A stretch of DNA of 64,000 bases, taken from Hortaea werneckii (taxonomy: Eukaryota; Ascomycota; Dothideomycetes; Mycosphaerellales; Teratosphaeriaceae). This document shows positions 45,801 to 56,700 of the stretch, in pieces. The position numbers were made by a program, and so were the translations under genes. Positions within the stretch are counted from its first letter, which is position 1. Every line of letters begins with the position of its first letter. The stretch is from contig JBAOKB010000161.1 in NCBI GenBank assembly GCA_037044905.1, positions 1 to 64,000 of the forward strand, in the 5' to 3' direction. The notes beneath the pieces are model-generated. The model saw only the letters and a program-made list of their open reading frames with translations, made no database searches and was not told the DNA's origin.

Positions 45801-46798
45801 ACTTGCCAGCTCTCCGATAGCCCTTTGCTCGAGCCCAGGCTTTGACGCCAGCTACAAAGTCGAACAGCTCGTCGACCGATCGCAGGCGAGCTGTGCTAGC
45901 GTCGCTATGGGTTCGAACGAGAGCTTGGCTAGCGCGGATTCCGCCCTTGCAAGTGCTGCTGCCAACGGCTCTTGGGTCTTAATCAAGAACGTGCACCTCG
46001 CCGCAGACTGGCTGCAGAACATCGTGAAGCGGATCGATTCACTCAAGCCCAACAAGGACTTCCGGTTGTTCTTGTCCATGGAAACCAGCCCGAAGATCCC
46101 ATCAAGCTTGCTTCGGGCTTCCCGCGTACTGATGTACGAGCAGCCGGCTGGTATTAGGGCAAACATGCGTGATAGCTTGACTTCACTGCCCGATCAGGTT
46201 GTGAAGCAGCCTGTGGAAAAGGCTCGAGTTCATTTCCTCCTGTCTTACCTACACGCTGTTGTGCAGGAAAGACTACGTTACGCCCCTCGTCTCGGCTGGA
46301 AGAGTTTCTGGGAGTTCAACGACGCAGACTACGACTGCTGCGCCTTCATCATCCAATGGTGGACCGACAGCGTTGCTCGCGGCAGATCCAATGTCGCTCC
46401 AAGGAGCATCCCTGGGAGATCTTGAGGGCTCTCATCTCCGAGATGTACGGCGGCAAGGTCGACGACGCCGGCGATTTCGAAGAGCTCGGCACCCTTGTCG
46501 ACAAGACCATGACTGCAGAGGCTTTCGAGGAAGGCTTCAACCTCATCGGGAAGTCGCTGGCGATTCTTCCATCGGCGTGCCCTTGCCTGGCAGCACGTCG
46601 AAGAACGATTTCATCCAGTGGGTGAAGGAGCTACCGGAGCGCGAACCACCGACTTACCTCGGTCTGCCTGCCAATGCGGAGAAGTTGCTCTTGGTCGCTC
46701 ATGCAGAGGAGATGTTGAAGAATCTGAAGACGGTCATGGGTGTGCTTGATGAAGGCGAGCACGTGATGGCGGAGGCGGCGGATGGCATTGAAGAGTAG
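33835..46798 (+). CDS. cytoplasmic dynein heavy chain, frame broken near the C-terminus
   Basis: One open frame of 4196 codons (33835-46425) encodes dynein heavy chain, the minus-end microtubule motor (nudA/DYN1 class) used for nuclear migration and vesicle transport. Visible in order: the N-terminal tail; the linker; AAA1 with GPAGTGKT at residues 1911-1918; AAA2 (GSSGTGKS, 2203-2210); AAA3 (GPPGSGKT, 2567-2574); AAA4 (GVSGSGKT, 2909-2916); the coiled-coil stalk from about residue 3164; the microtubule-binding tip near 3280; the returning stalk; AAA5-6; and the C-terminal domain. After SIP at about 46410 the homology moves to a second frame (WEILRALISEMYGGKV). At about 46560 it moves to a third (IGVPLPG... 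FIQWVKELPEREPP), ending at 46798. Each shift fits one missing base. With both, the length would be close to 4320, the family norm. No intron is seen. Confidence 0.93.
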
Positions 46799-48400
46799 GC
46801 TGGTCCGCAATGGACAGCTTACCACACTCTTTTCGTTTTTGTCATGCATGGGTAAACGGGCGCCGGGTGACCAAGTGGCGACTTGGTGGTAATCTTTGAT
46901 GGCATTTAAGGCGTCAGCGGGGAGTTTATGTGACAAAGTGTCATTGGGGCAAAGGATTCCACCGCATTTCAGCCTGATACCCTTTGTAGTAGATTGCCAA
47001 TAGGACTAACAGTCGGGCGTGCCGGGGGGGTTGTTCTTGGGCATGTAGCATAGAAATTCGATCTCTTGATAGTTCAATGCCAAGACTCTAGTTTTGCTTT
47101 CGTCGCGCAAGTCCACTGTGTGTGCAAGTAACATTTGCCCATGTTGCCCATGTCAGGCACCGCGGATTGTGTGAAGGGTATGTGCTCTATTGGATGACTT
47201 CAGGTTGAGCTCTTCCCTTGAAAGCCGTTATATCCCTATCACTTGGCTTAGACGCCATTCTTTCCAGTGTCGGCCTCTTTTGTCATTCGTCTCGTGAGCA
47301 GTAGCATTTTCCGTATTGTGCAGTTCGGGCGAGTAGACAGATGGCTGGCCTTATGTATCTTTCATCGACCCTCTCCAAGTCGACAGTCAAGGACGTTCAC
47401 TGTCTTTGGGTAGAAACATAAGTATAAGGCTCCATGCCCTGATTTTATTTCTTTAACAGGTTACAGCGAATAGGAAGCAGCAAGTCTACGACGACGACGA
47501 TAAGGTGACATAGACGACGTGATTGTTTTGAACATAATCTCTTCGTTAAAGCCGTAATAAAAGCCTGTAGTGCCCGCGCTGTCCCATCAAAAAAAGAAGC
47601 CCAAGTCAAAAAAAAGGGAAAGCCCCATCCAGCCCAGAACCCAGCCGCATGATATGAAAAGAAAAGCATGCACTGTTCTGTTTTTAATTCCCTCCTCTTC
47701 CTTTCCTTCCCGAAACCCTCTCCACCAGACAAAAAAATGCGCATAGTGGTACACAAATCTCCCCCCAGAAAAAGGCCTCCTGATTGTCACCCCCATTGAG
47801 CACCCTGATAAACGCCCGACATGACAATAAATGCAGATATCCTCAACCCAATCTTGCCCTCCCCTCCCGACTTCGACAGGGGAGACGGAGACAGACTTTC
47901 ACCTTCGTATGTATATACCCTTTTTTTTTTTTTTTTAACGCCGTTGGCTAAAGCCCCCTAGCCCCCACCACCAGAGATATGTCCGCATTCCGTTGAGAAA
48001 CACGCCCGGCCAGCCTAGCTGTTGCTTGACGGCCGTCATCGTCGTAGGCGCGGTCGTAGGGTCTTCGAGTAGCTGGAGATGTTGCGCTTGCTGTTCTCGT
48101 AGTTGTCGTGGTCTTAGCGTCTGCGGCGAGGGGATGTTTCGCTGATGCTTTCGCTGATGCTGCTGAGATGTCCAAGTCGGTGATGACGACGGCTGCGGCG
48201 CTTCTCCTACGGCTACTGCAAAGAAAAGACCAGGGCCTGTTAACGATGGTTCGGTCGTCCGTGATGCGTGTTTCCCACTTTTTAAACTGGGAGAGAAGAG
48301 ATGGTAGAGAATGATAGGTGGGTATCAATGCAGATGAGGGAAAGAGGGTATTGCTTTTTTTTTTTTGTTCTTCTTTTTTCTTTTTGGGGATGGGACTTGT
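46799..48400. other. convergent 3' intergenic region with T-runs
   Basis: This 1.6-kb stretch lies between the ends of dynein (+) and the Rho GTPase (-). T-runs occur at about 47921-47937 and 48356-48366, and an A-rich stretch at 47588-47618. No conserved gene is seen, and the short frames lack features. Confidence 0.5.
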
Positions 48401-49350
48401 TTAGAGGATCTTGCATTTACTCCTCGTCTTCTTCTTCGGCGGGACGTCCATCTTGGCGAGGCCGGCGGTGCTCGCGCTCCGGCTCAGCTTGCTGTTCTTG
48501 GCGCGTTCGGCGTCGGCGGCCAGTTCGTCTTGTCCGCGCACGGCGATGTCGATGGCCGTGTCGAAGATCTCGTGTACGCCGCTCATCTCTTTCGATGAGC
48601 ACTCCATGTACAGCGCGCCCATTTTCTGGGCCACTTGCTTGCCTTGTTGTTGGGTGACTGGTGTGAGGCCTTGGGTCTTGAGGAGTTCGATGCAGGTGCG
48701 CTTATGTCGGAGATCGGACTTCAGACCGCAGAGGATGATGGGGGTTGTTGGGCAGAAGTGAAGGACTTCCGGGTACCACTGTTTATGGTTAGTCTGGAGT
48801 CTGAGGTAGCGGTTGATGCCGAGCAGAGTTGTCTTACCTTATCCAGCACATTCTCGAGTGAATTCGGGCAGTCGATGGCGAAACAGACGAAGAGCAGGTC
48901 GGTTTCGGGGTAGGAAAGCGGTCTCAGGCGGTCGTATTCTTCCTGGCCCGCAGTATCCCATAGCGCAAGCTCGACGCCTTTGCCCGACTTCTTATGCTCA
49001 ACCTGGGTGATGTAGTTTTCGAAGACGGTCGGAACGTATCTCTGCTGGATATCAGTATATGTTGGGAGTTTCGTGCCTTGTCATTGTGGAGGGTTTCGTA
49101 CCTCTGGGAAGTAGCCTTGCGAGTAGCTGATCAACAAACAGGTCTTGCCGCAGCCGCCATCGCCGACGACGACGAACTTCTTGCTGTACTCTGGCGGGGC
49201 CGTGATGTTGGTTCTGGCGCTCGAGGTGGTGTTGACGGTGTTGTCGCTGCCGCGCGTGCTTCGCCTGTAGCTGTCGTTGCGGGTGATGAAGGACTTGGAG
49301 CTGTTCTTGCGATGCAGATGGTCGTAATTCTGGACGGCTTGCACAGACAT
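48401..49350 (-). CDS. RHO4: Rho-family small GTPase, Rho4 type
   Basis: Three exons on the minus strand (49350-49102, 49041-48838, 48778-48401) give 276 residues. A ~57-residue Ser/Thr/Arg-rich N-terminal extension, typical of fungal Rho4, precedes the GTPase fold. The P-loop GDGGCGKT is at 63-70, switch I is YVPTVFENY, switch II is WDTAGQEEYDRLRPLSYP, and base recognition is by LKSDL and ECSSKE. The C-terminus is basic and ends CKIL, a CaaX box favouring geranylgeranylation. Rho4 directs septation, polarity and wall synthesis at the plasma membrane. Both introns are canonical and in phase 0; their placement restores the switch I and helix 3 sequences. The gene is divergent from the LCB3-type gene. 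Confidence 0.93.
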
Positions 49351-50095
49351 GATGACGGAGGAGGGTTATGCAATAGTCTATGTCTGTGGAATGAATACCG
49401 TACCCGTCGCGGAGATTGAAGGTGTGGAATGGGGAATGTCTCACGGGTCCGGCCATCTGGATTAAGCAGCGGATGAAAGGTGTTCGAGATTGTTTGTGGG
49501 GCGTTACTGGGGCGACGTGATGCTTCCCGCCTCCCGGATCGTCTGACCCGCCGCCGACGTCAGGCTACATGGCGCCCATTGGACGGGAGACGAATTGAAT
49601 GGGCAACGTCTCACCTAATCCCAAGGGCACGAGTCGTTGATCCGTTGCGTACCATTCGTGTTTATCGGCAGATACGTAAGGTATCATTAGAGAGAGGCAT
49701 TGGTTGCACAAGGTCGCGGCCTAGTAGTAGAGCATCTCAATGCATACTACATAGTACCTACTATGTACTGTACGTAGGTATGTAAGAGCCGCCCGCATCA
49801 GAGCCTCATGGACGCCAAGACCGAGCTTAGCTCCGCCCCGACCAAGTTTTTGCCCACCACCACCACCGCTCCCCCATGGCCTGCCCGACTCCACCTCAGT
49901 AGTACGCTGTCTTTTTTTTTTCGAATGCCATCTCCCGTCGCCAGCATGGAGGGCGCCGGCATACAGCGGCTGTAAAATGTCGCCAGTATACCCGGCAAAA
50001 ACGCGTGACCGCCCGCCTTGAGCCTGCATCCCGCAGTGATACACTCCTTTACCCCACACTGTTCACATGCCACTTAGGATCGCCATCAAGCACTC
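49351..50095. promoter_or_regulatory. divergent intergenic region, RHO4 / LCB3
   Basis: These 745 bp lie between two divergent starts. A near-perfect inverted repeat at 49748-49767 (TACATAGTA-CC-TACTATGTA) is followed by CGTAGGTA. No gene is seen. Confidence 0.55.
49748..49767. repeat. 20-bp inverted repeat
   Basis: Two 9-bp arms, TACATAGTA and TACTATGTA, are perfectly complementary around a CC centre. The repeat lies between the RHO4 and LCB3 starts. It could be a dimeric binding site or simply a chance palindrome; TAGGTA-like words also occur near 60344 and 63903. Confidence 0.5.
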
Positions 50096-51811
50096 ATGTC
50101 ACCAAATAGCCCAAGTGAGGAGCGCAAAGCTCCCTGGAGCCGCACCCCATCTCCATTGAGAGGACCAGATGCTGGACTGCGGGCGATAAGCCACTATGAG
50201 CGGAGACTGCCACGTTGGCGGCTAAAACTCCGCCAGAGCCTCATCCCCATCGTACGCAATGAGACGCCTCATCTGGCCCGCGTGCAGCAAGCATGCCGGT
50301 CCTCCTTGCTGGACACTTACTTCGCCCTGATGGCGAACCTTGGCACCCACACTTTCTTCATGACCGCGCTGCCGATATGCTTCTGGTGCGGCTACCCGGA
50401 CATGGGCATGGCGTTGGTCCATATGCTAGCCATGGGAGTATACCTTTCCGGCTTTGTGAAAGACATGGTCTGCTTACCCAGACCGCTTTCCCCACCACTG
50501 CAGAGGATTACCATGTCTGGATCGGCGGCCCTGGAATATGGCTTCCCGTCTACGCATACGACTAACGCGGTCTCGGTTGCGCTTTACTGCCTACATAGGC
50601 TACATCTTGCTCGCGACAGCTACGACGACTTAACGTACACTCTGCTTTGTGTGGGATGCTTCTGGTACTTGCTCTCCATCTCCTTGGGTCGAATGTATTG
50701 TGGAATGCATGGGTTCTTTGATGTGGTATTCGGCGCCGTACTAGGTGCAGTCATCGCGTGGATACGCATCGCTTTCGGGGCTGCATTCGACGAGTGGATC
50801 ATCCTCGGCGACTGGACTCGGCCAACGATTGCTGTGCTTGCGCTTGTGGTGGCTGTTCGCATACACCCCGAGCCGGCAGACAATTGCCCATGTTTCGACG
50901 ACAGTGTGGCTTTCATAGGCGTCGTCATGGGCGCTGCCATCGGCACTTGGCATTTCGCACAAATAACACCATACCACGAGACTGCATTGTGGGAGCTCTA
51001 CACTTTCAACAATAACAATCTCATCAAGGCTGCAGCGCGTATATTAGCGGGAATCGTTGTCGTTTTCCTCTGGCGTGCTGTAATGAAGCCAACTTTACTA
51101 CGAGGTCTGCCGCCCATTTTCCGCTTTGTTGACTACTACGGCCTGGCGATACCAAGACGTTACTTCCTCCAACCGAAAGACTACAGCACTGTGCCTCCCC
51201 TCCGCAAGGACGACAATGTCATCCCACCCGCCTCCGACATACCAGCCTTCATGACCAGTCTTCGTCACCCACGCAAGCGTACCGTCTCCATCGGTCCCCA
51301 ATCCGAGGCAGACGCTAGGGAATACATAGCCTACCGTGAACACAGGCGCCGAAACAGCAGAGACGACCTCCGCCAACGAACAACATCAACCTCAAAACCT
51401 TCCTCCGCCCTCTCCTCATCCCCCATCGCCGAACAATCCGACGAAGGGAACCCCCCCACCAAACCACGTCCCCACTCTCCTCCCCACCTCGGCGACAGCC
51501 CACCCGGCAAGCGCGCCAGCGGCCTCAGCAGCCCAAACACCTCCCTCCACGTCAATCCCAACGACCCTAACCTCCTCACCCCGCCCCCGAGCGAAGCAGG
51601 CGGCGCTTCCAACAGCAGCGACAGCGGCCGGAGCGAGGACGAGCAGCACGTGCCCCGCGAGGAGGACGATCGCGAGATGTTCTCGCAGCTGGAGAAGCCG
51701 CGCATCCGGTATGATGTCGAGGTCGTCACGAAATTGGTCGTCTATGCGGGGATTGCGTGGTGGGCTGTCGTGGGCAATCCCGTGTGGTTTGAGTGGGCGG
51801 GGTTGGTTTGA
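50096..51811 (+). CDS. LCB3: sphingoid base phosphate phosphatase (LCB3 type)
   Basis: Single exon, 571 residues. A PAP2-type phosphatase with the three active-site motifs of the sphingosine-1-phosphate phosphatase group: KDMVCLPRP (Lys about 122), FPSTHTTN (His about 154), and GRMYCGMHGFFD (His about 205). Several hydrophobic membrane spans surround them (LPICFWCGY, LLCVGCFWYLLSISL, VIAWIRIAF, VALVVAV-like). The enzyme removes phosphate from dihydrosphingosine or phytosphingosine 1-phosphate in the endoplasmic reticulum, returning bases to ceramide synthesis and affecting heat-stress signalling. A long Ser/Pro-rich cytosolic segment (about residues 390-540) precedes a final hydrophobic span, and is longer than in yeast. 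The start is the first ATG in frame, after a stop-containing leader. Confidence 0.93.
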   Translation: MSPNSPSEERKAPWSRTPSPLRGPDAGLRAISHYERRLPRWRLKLRQSLIPIVRNETPHLARVQQACRSSLLDTYFALMANLGTHTFFMTALPICFWCGYPDMGMALVHMLAMGVYLSGFVKDMVCLPRPLSPPLQRITMSGSAALEYGFPSTHTTNAVSVALYCLHRLHLARDSYDDLTYTLLCVGCFWYLLSISLGRMYCGMHGFFDVVFGAVLGAVIAWIRIAFGAAFDEWIILGDWTRPTIAVLALVVAVRIHPEPADNCPCFDDSVAFIGVVMGAAIGTWHFAQITPYHETALWELYTFNNNNLIKAAARILAGIVVVFLWRAVMKPTLLRGLPPIFRFVDYYGLAIPRRYFLQPKDYSTVPPLRKDDNVIPPASDIPAFMTSLRHPRKRTVSIGPQSEADAREYIAYREHRRRNSRDDLRQRTTSTSKPSSALSSSPIAEQSDEGNPPTKPRPHSPPHLGDSPPGKRASGLSSPNTSLHVNPNDPNLLTPPPSEAGGASNSSDSGRSEDEQHVPREEDDREMFSQLEKPRIRYDVEVVTKLVVYAGIAWWAVVGNPVWFEWAGLV

Positions 51812-51929
51812 TTGTTGGGAGCGGGAGAGGGAGAGGGAGATGGGGATATGGGGTATGGGGAGGTTAGGTAGGGGGGGTTGTTTTGCCACCCCGGATTCAG
51901 ATGGTTATTTTTTAATGGTTCAGAATTAT

Positions 51930-52273
51930 ATACAATCTTTTTTTTTCTTTTTTTTCTCTTTCCTTTTCCTTTTTCATTGTGGCGCTTCTATTTGTGTGTG
52001 TGTGTGTGTGTGAGAGAGATCATCTGTCAATAGTTTCGACTTTGCGCAGGACATTTGAGGGCTCATTTTCTTCGGTTGGTTCGTATTGTGTCTACGTGCG
52101 TTACCTAGGTGACTTCTTTTTCCTTTTTCTTTTTCTTTTTCTTTTCCCTTTTTTTCTTTTTCTTTTTTTTTTTTTTTTTTGACGCAACGAGACGATGGGA
52201 AAGTGATATGTCCTGATCTCCCCCCAAGACCTGAAATCTGAGCAGGGCTTCACTTTTGGCCTCTTTTTTTTTT

Positions 52274-52309
<36 letters not shown>

Positions 52310-52710
52310 TGTTGTTGACTCCAAATGAAAAGAGTCCAATGAGGATACGCATAAAGGGACACAATGGGAAAGTCTGCAGTGAAAGGGGCAGGGGAACAGG
52401 GTGGATGGAGCTTTCCTCTCTACTAAGCGTCAGATAGTGCTTACGGGTCCGACGAGCGTGATTTTAGAAGATGTACGCAAAATTTGAAGGGAGCGAGGAA
52501 GATGATGAGAAAAAAAAAAAAAAAAAAAAAAAAAAAAGGAAAAATGAGAGAGAGAGAGAGAGAGAGAAAGACGAAAACCGGAGCTGTGAGAGTGTTTCAA
52601 ATTTTTTGGGCGTGTGAGCGACAGAGCTTTTTCTGCTACACTACCTACGGCTCACGAAAGCCCTTCTCCGCCGCAATACTTGTCGTATCGTGTCATATGA
52701 TAACGAAAAA
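51930..52710. repeat. cluster of simple-sequence tracts
   Basis: Within 780 bp there are T/C-rich tracts (51938-51975), TG repeats (51992-52011), a long T-rich run (52108-52180), a T22 tract followed by about 13 GT units (52264-52312), an A28 tract (52510-52537), AG repeats (52546-52567) and an A13 run (52706-52718). They sit between the convergent ends of the LCB3 gene and the chitin-binding gene. The Lys-rich or Phe-rich frames here are artefacts of the tracts. Confidence 0.9.
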
Positions 52711-52830
52711 AAAAAAAAGAGAGCCCAGAGCCTTTCCTTCCTTGGAACTTTGTAAAACAGCAAAATGCCTCCCTTCCTGATTTCCCGTCTCTCCTGGTCA
52801 GGAGACGAAGAAGAAGAACAAGCAGTAGAC

Positions 52831-53992
52831 TTAGAGGTTGCAAGTCGTCGTCGCCTTGACCCAGCCCGTCAACCGGTTCGCGATATCCGACGCGTAGCAG
52901 TGCGTCGCGACGCCCTTGCCGAGATCCCCGGAGGCGTCGACGGAGCCCGAGTTGTACATCCGCGCCGCCTTGTAGTACTTGCTGACATCGCCGGCGCCGG
53001 TCTGGCCGAGGAGCTGCTTGAGGCCGTCGCCGGCTGAGGTGCCCGCCGTGCCGTCTTCGATCTGTTGGGTGATTTCGTCCTGGGGACAGGGGTTCTGCAC
53101 GTTGCCGTCGGCTCCGTTGCAGGTTCCGCTGCCCTCGTGGCTTTGCATGAGACCTGGGTTCGCGTGGGAGTAGGCGGTGGTCGGGGCGCGCACGCAGCCT
53201 TTGCTTTCTTGCATGACGACGGCGAGGATGAAGCGGGCGTCGACGCCGGTGGAGGAGGCGACGTCTTGGATGGCGGTCTTGAGGTCGGCGGATCCCGTCC
53301 GAGTTGTCGGCTACGCCGAATTGCTCGCATGAGATGCTGATGTAGTCGAGGTTGGCGGTCCACATGGCGTCGAAGTTGGTCCAGTCGGATTCCGAGGGCC
53401 AGCCGGCGCCGGTGGATCCGTCGCCTGTGTAGAGGGTGTAGGTGTCGCCTAGGCCGGAGCCGGAGCCAGAGCCGCTTGAGCTGGTGGATGTCGGAGCTGG
53501 GGCGCTGTATGAGCTTGGGGCAGGCGCAGTTGTGGTTGGTGCGGCCGCAGAAGTGGAGGTGGCGAAAGTGGTGGTTGAGTCGGCGCTCGAAGTCGGTGCG
53601 GCAGTGGACTCGGCGGACGAGCCCCAGCCATCGCCGCCATAGCTTGCTGGTGGGCCATGGGGCGGAGGGTTGAAAGTCGCGGCACCAATCTGGGCCGAGA
53701 AGGTGTTGGTGGCCTCGTTGGAGCTGTCGTTGCAAGTGCCGAACTCGGACTGGCAGCCTGTACCGCAGTACGCCGCGCTCTTGCCACAGTAGCCGTGGGA
53801 AGAGCAGCAGTAACCTTCGGCACAAGTGAAACCGGAATCGCCACCGCAAGAACCGTCGTTGCTCTGCCCGCGGACTTCAAGGACTGGAGCGGGGATGGGT
53901 GAGCGCTCGAGGTGCATGTGCCTGTGGCCGTGGGGGATCGCAGTTGCCAGCGCAGTGAGCGCGGCCATGCTGAGGAGGCTGAAGGTCTGCAT
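52831..53992 (-). CDS. secreted chitin-binding (CBM18) protein with lysozyme-like domain; frameshift
   Basis: Minus strand, single exon from 53992. A signal peptide (MQTFSLLSMAALTALATA) and a short basic propeptide lead into a hevein-type chitin-binding module at about residues 48-88 (CGGDSGFTC, YCCSSHGYCG, YCGTGCQ). A long Ser/Thr/Ala/Pro linker follows. The C-terminal domain begins YTGDGSTGAGWPSESDW and contains VVMQESKGCVRAP and NPGLMQSHEG, which resembles the lysozyme/transglycosylase-like fold with Glu in QES. The frame is broken at about 53290-53295: after DNSDG the homology continues (ADLKTAIQDVAS) in another frame and stops properly at 52831. One extra C in ATCCGCC explains it. Presumed role: extracellular binding and possible cleavage of chitin or peptidoglycan. 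Confidence 0.8.
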
Positions 53993-55128
53993 GATGATGC
54001 TGGGGAATTGTGTTTCGGACAGCCGGCTGTCTGTTTCGTGTAGAGTGGCAGGTATAGTTGGAGTAGTAAAGACTGGAGGTGCGTATCGTCTAGCGATCGC
54101 GTCTCAAAAGAGTGAACGATGGGGAAGGGAATGGACGAAGACTTGCTTCTGGGGGTTGCTGAACAGCAGTGTTACGGAGAGGAGAAGAAGAGCATGTGGA
54201 AGGGGCGCGAGCAGCTGGGGTTTTCTATGCCCTCCCTCCCGTTTGCCTTGGGACCTACCGTCCGTACCTCCTACGTGTTGGTGGAGCGAGACTAGGCGCA
54301 AGGTAGCCGGCGCACATGCACTTTTGCGCAGCATGTGGGTGAGTACATCGTACAGGCTGAGGCAGGAGATCAACCACTTGAGCACATGCGACCAATGGAA
54401 AGGTGAAGACGGGGATGTTATGTTCGCGTCCAGGGTTACGGCTGGTGGCCCCGAGCGGTCGGCACACGGTGCGAGATCGCGCCTCCAGCCAATGAAGCCC
54501 GCCAGTCGACATGGTGCTCCGCCCCGCTGCAGCGGGACGAACGGGTGCCTTGCATGCCGGTTTCACCATCCTGCGAAGAAGAAAAGGTGGAGTCGGGTTC
54601 TGCATCCAACCAACTGCAACCATGGCCGCATGTCCGACCTCCAGCGACTTGCCTTGACTCAGTTTTCAGCTCAGCAGGAGTGAAGGATGTCGGCTAGAGT
54701 ATGAGGATACGGACTGGTGCAGCAGATACATAGCCTGGACCCGACTTTGCCGTGATTCCAGCCTCAACCCCCTTCTTCCCCTGATGCAAATGCACGACAT
54801 GCGCTACGGCAGCATAAGAGACGTTCCTATGTTCCTATGTACCCCCCTCTTAAGCTCGAGCTGTCATCGAACTTTACCCGCCCTGACTACTGCAGCCTTA
54901 ACCTGCAGATTCTTCATCGGCACCCTCTCGCCTTTCGGCCCTCTCGGACTATCACGACAACATACTGCATAGTATCGTAAGGCCCCACTCTACCCGACCG
55001 GCCCTTAAGTCCATGTCGCCGACGGAAGCAGTCCTGCATATTCGAGACCGCTTCCAAGATACAAGCCGCGCGAACAATGTCTTTGCAGAACCACAAAACC
55101 CGCCTCTCAGCATCCCGTAGCGCTGTCC
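53993..55128. other. intergenic, no gene seen
   Basis: This 1.1-kb stretch holds the promoter of the chitin-binding gene and the 3' region of the queuosine salvage gene; both are on the minus strand. Plus-strand frames here have random composition. Confidence 0.5.
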
Positions 55129-56700
55129 CTAATACCAGATACTTCTTGTCCGATGATGCGGCATCGCCAGCCCGCCCGCCATCTTTTCCTTCTCCTTCGC
55201 TAGGTCGTAGAGGAAGAAGTCAATCAGCACGGCGTTCATCCCCGCCTCCGGATGCTCGCGCTCGATTTCCCTTCTGATCATCTCCACCGCCCAGATGCTG
55301 CATCCGCGCAATTGGATCTCCCAGCTGTGTCCGCTTTCAAGCGGCTCCCACCTTCGCACCCGATTGTCAAGAGGCGGGCTGTAGGTCAGAACGTTGAGTG
55401 AGTGGAGCATCTGCGGCACTCTATAGTCTGCAATAGCACATCAGTTATAGGTCGCGTGATGGGGTAAGCTGCATGCCACCTTACCTGCGAACATTGTTAT
55501 GTGATCGATATCGTGGAACGCGCCATAGCCTTTGCCACCAAATGCTGCCCAGAGATCGGCGACAAAGATCTGCGCACGCTTTAGCAGCCGCACTTTCTTG
55601 CCGTCGAAGCGCGTCTCGTCGCGGAAGCATTCAAAGTGCTTCGCTAACAAGTTGACTAGCTTGCCGGCAGATCCATCTGCTTTCTCTATAAGGCGGACGA
55701 CTGTGTAGTCCGGCTGTACCTCTGATGCAGGCTTTGCTGACTCTGATAAGGACTCGGATGGCGCTTGGTCTGCCTGGTCCCCCTGTGCATGTGTCGTTTC
55801 CACATTAGTATCACCGTCCACCTTACTTTCAGAGTCGGGCAGGTCCGTCGCAATGCCTTCTCCGTTTGTCTGCCTTCCTATTGCAGCATCGCTTTGCTTT
55901 TCCTTTTCAGAAGATTGCTCATTTACATCACGATGATCAGCCGGGTCACCAAAAACCTACGCAGTCAGCAGATGGCCATAAATGTTCTTTTCGCATTAGC
56001 AAAACACACCTCATGCAGCACATCACCTGCTTCTCGCAGAATTGCCATTCGCTCATCCAGTAAAGGAATCCGTTCGTTAGTCACGCTGTAAAACACCATC
56101 TCCATCGTCTCTCTGGAACACTTCGGTGTCGTCCAGAACCGGGGAGTAGTGATAGGTACACCTCCATCTATCGCTCGTCGCAAACACGCCACCAAGCTAT
56201 TATAGCCCGTCCATCGCTGATCACGGTATTCAACTTGATACCTCTCCTCCGCATCCAGCTCAGACCAGAATGAGAAATTGAGCAGATCCATTGTGAAGAT
56301 AAAGTTGACGATGTCCAGATCGGAAAACCCTTCACTCTGCTTGGGATGAAGCGGGTGCTGGGCCCATGAATCCGTTGAATATGCTTGCTGTTGCATGGCA
56401 GTGTAGATACTGGCAGCTGCCCCTTTAGTGCCGTACATGTCAATTGACACATCCACCGCATTGTCATAGATGTGCTTGGCGTCTTTAAGGACGCCTTATT
56501 TAGTCGTCAGTACTCGCCATTGAGAAGCAGAGGCACTGAAGAGATTTGGACGATGGTATGCAAGGGACAGACAACATGTGAAGGCGGAAAGCTCATATTC
56601 ACCTACCAGTGTCGCTAGAGACTTCGTCAGACTGCTGGGATGCCATTCCCAGGCGCTGTCTCAGAAGCTCCACAAGATCCGGATCCACGTCGTCGTCCAT
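55129..56700 (-). CDS. QNG1: queuosine salvage glycosylase (DUF2419 / Qng1)
   Basis: Four exons on the minus strand (56700-56607, 56494-56010, 55956-55485, 55427-55129) give 449 residues. The family releases queuine from queuosine 5'-phosphate so that it can be reused in tRNA. Matching blocks are: DLDIVNFIFTMDLLNFSFW, GYNSLVACLRRAIDGGVPITTP, IPLLDERMAILREAG, LLKRAQIFVADLWAAF, FHDIDHITMFADYRVPQ, IRGCSIWAVEMI-like and VLIDFFLYDLAKE, ending RTRSIWY. An unusual insert of about 80 residues, acidic and disordered, interrupts the domain after LHEVFGDP. All three introns keep frame; the first is 112 nt, long for this window. It acts in the cytosol. The gene is divergent from NMD3. Confidence 0.92.

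Noticed and set aside
52101..52364. Lys-rich minus-strand frames
   Set aside because: They are translations of T-runs and GT repeats, not genes.
52652..52830. Extension of the chitin-binding frame to 52652
   Set aside because: After the break at ~53292 this frame is Arg/Pro-rich nonsense; the homologous frame stops at 52831.
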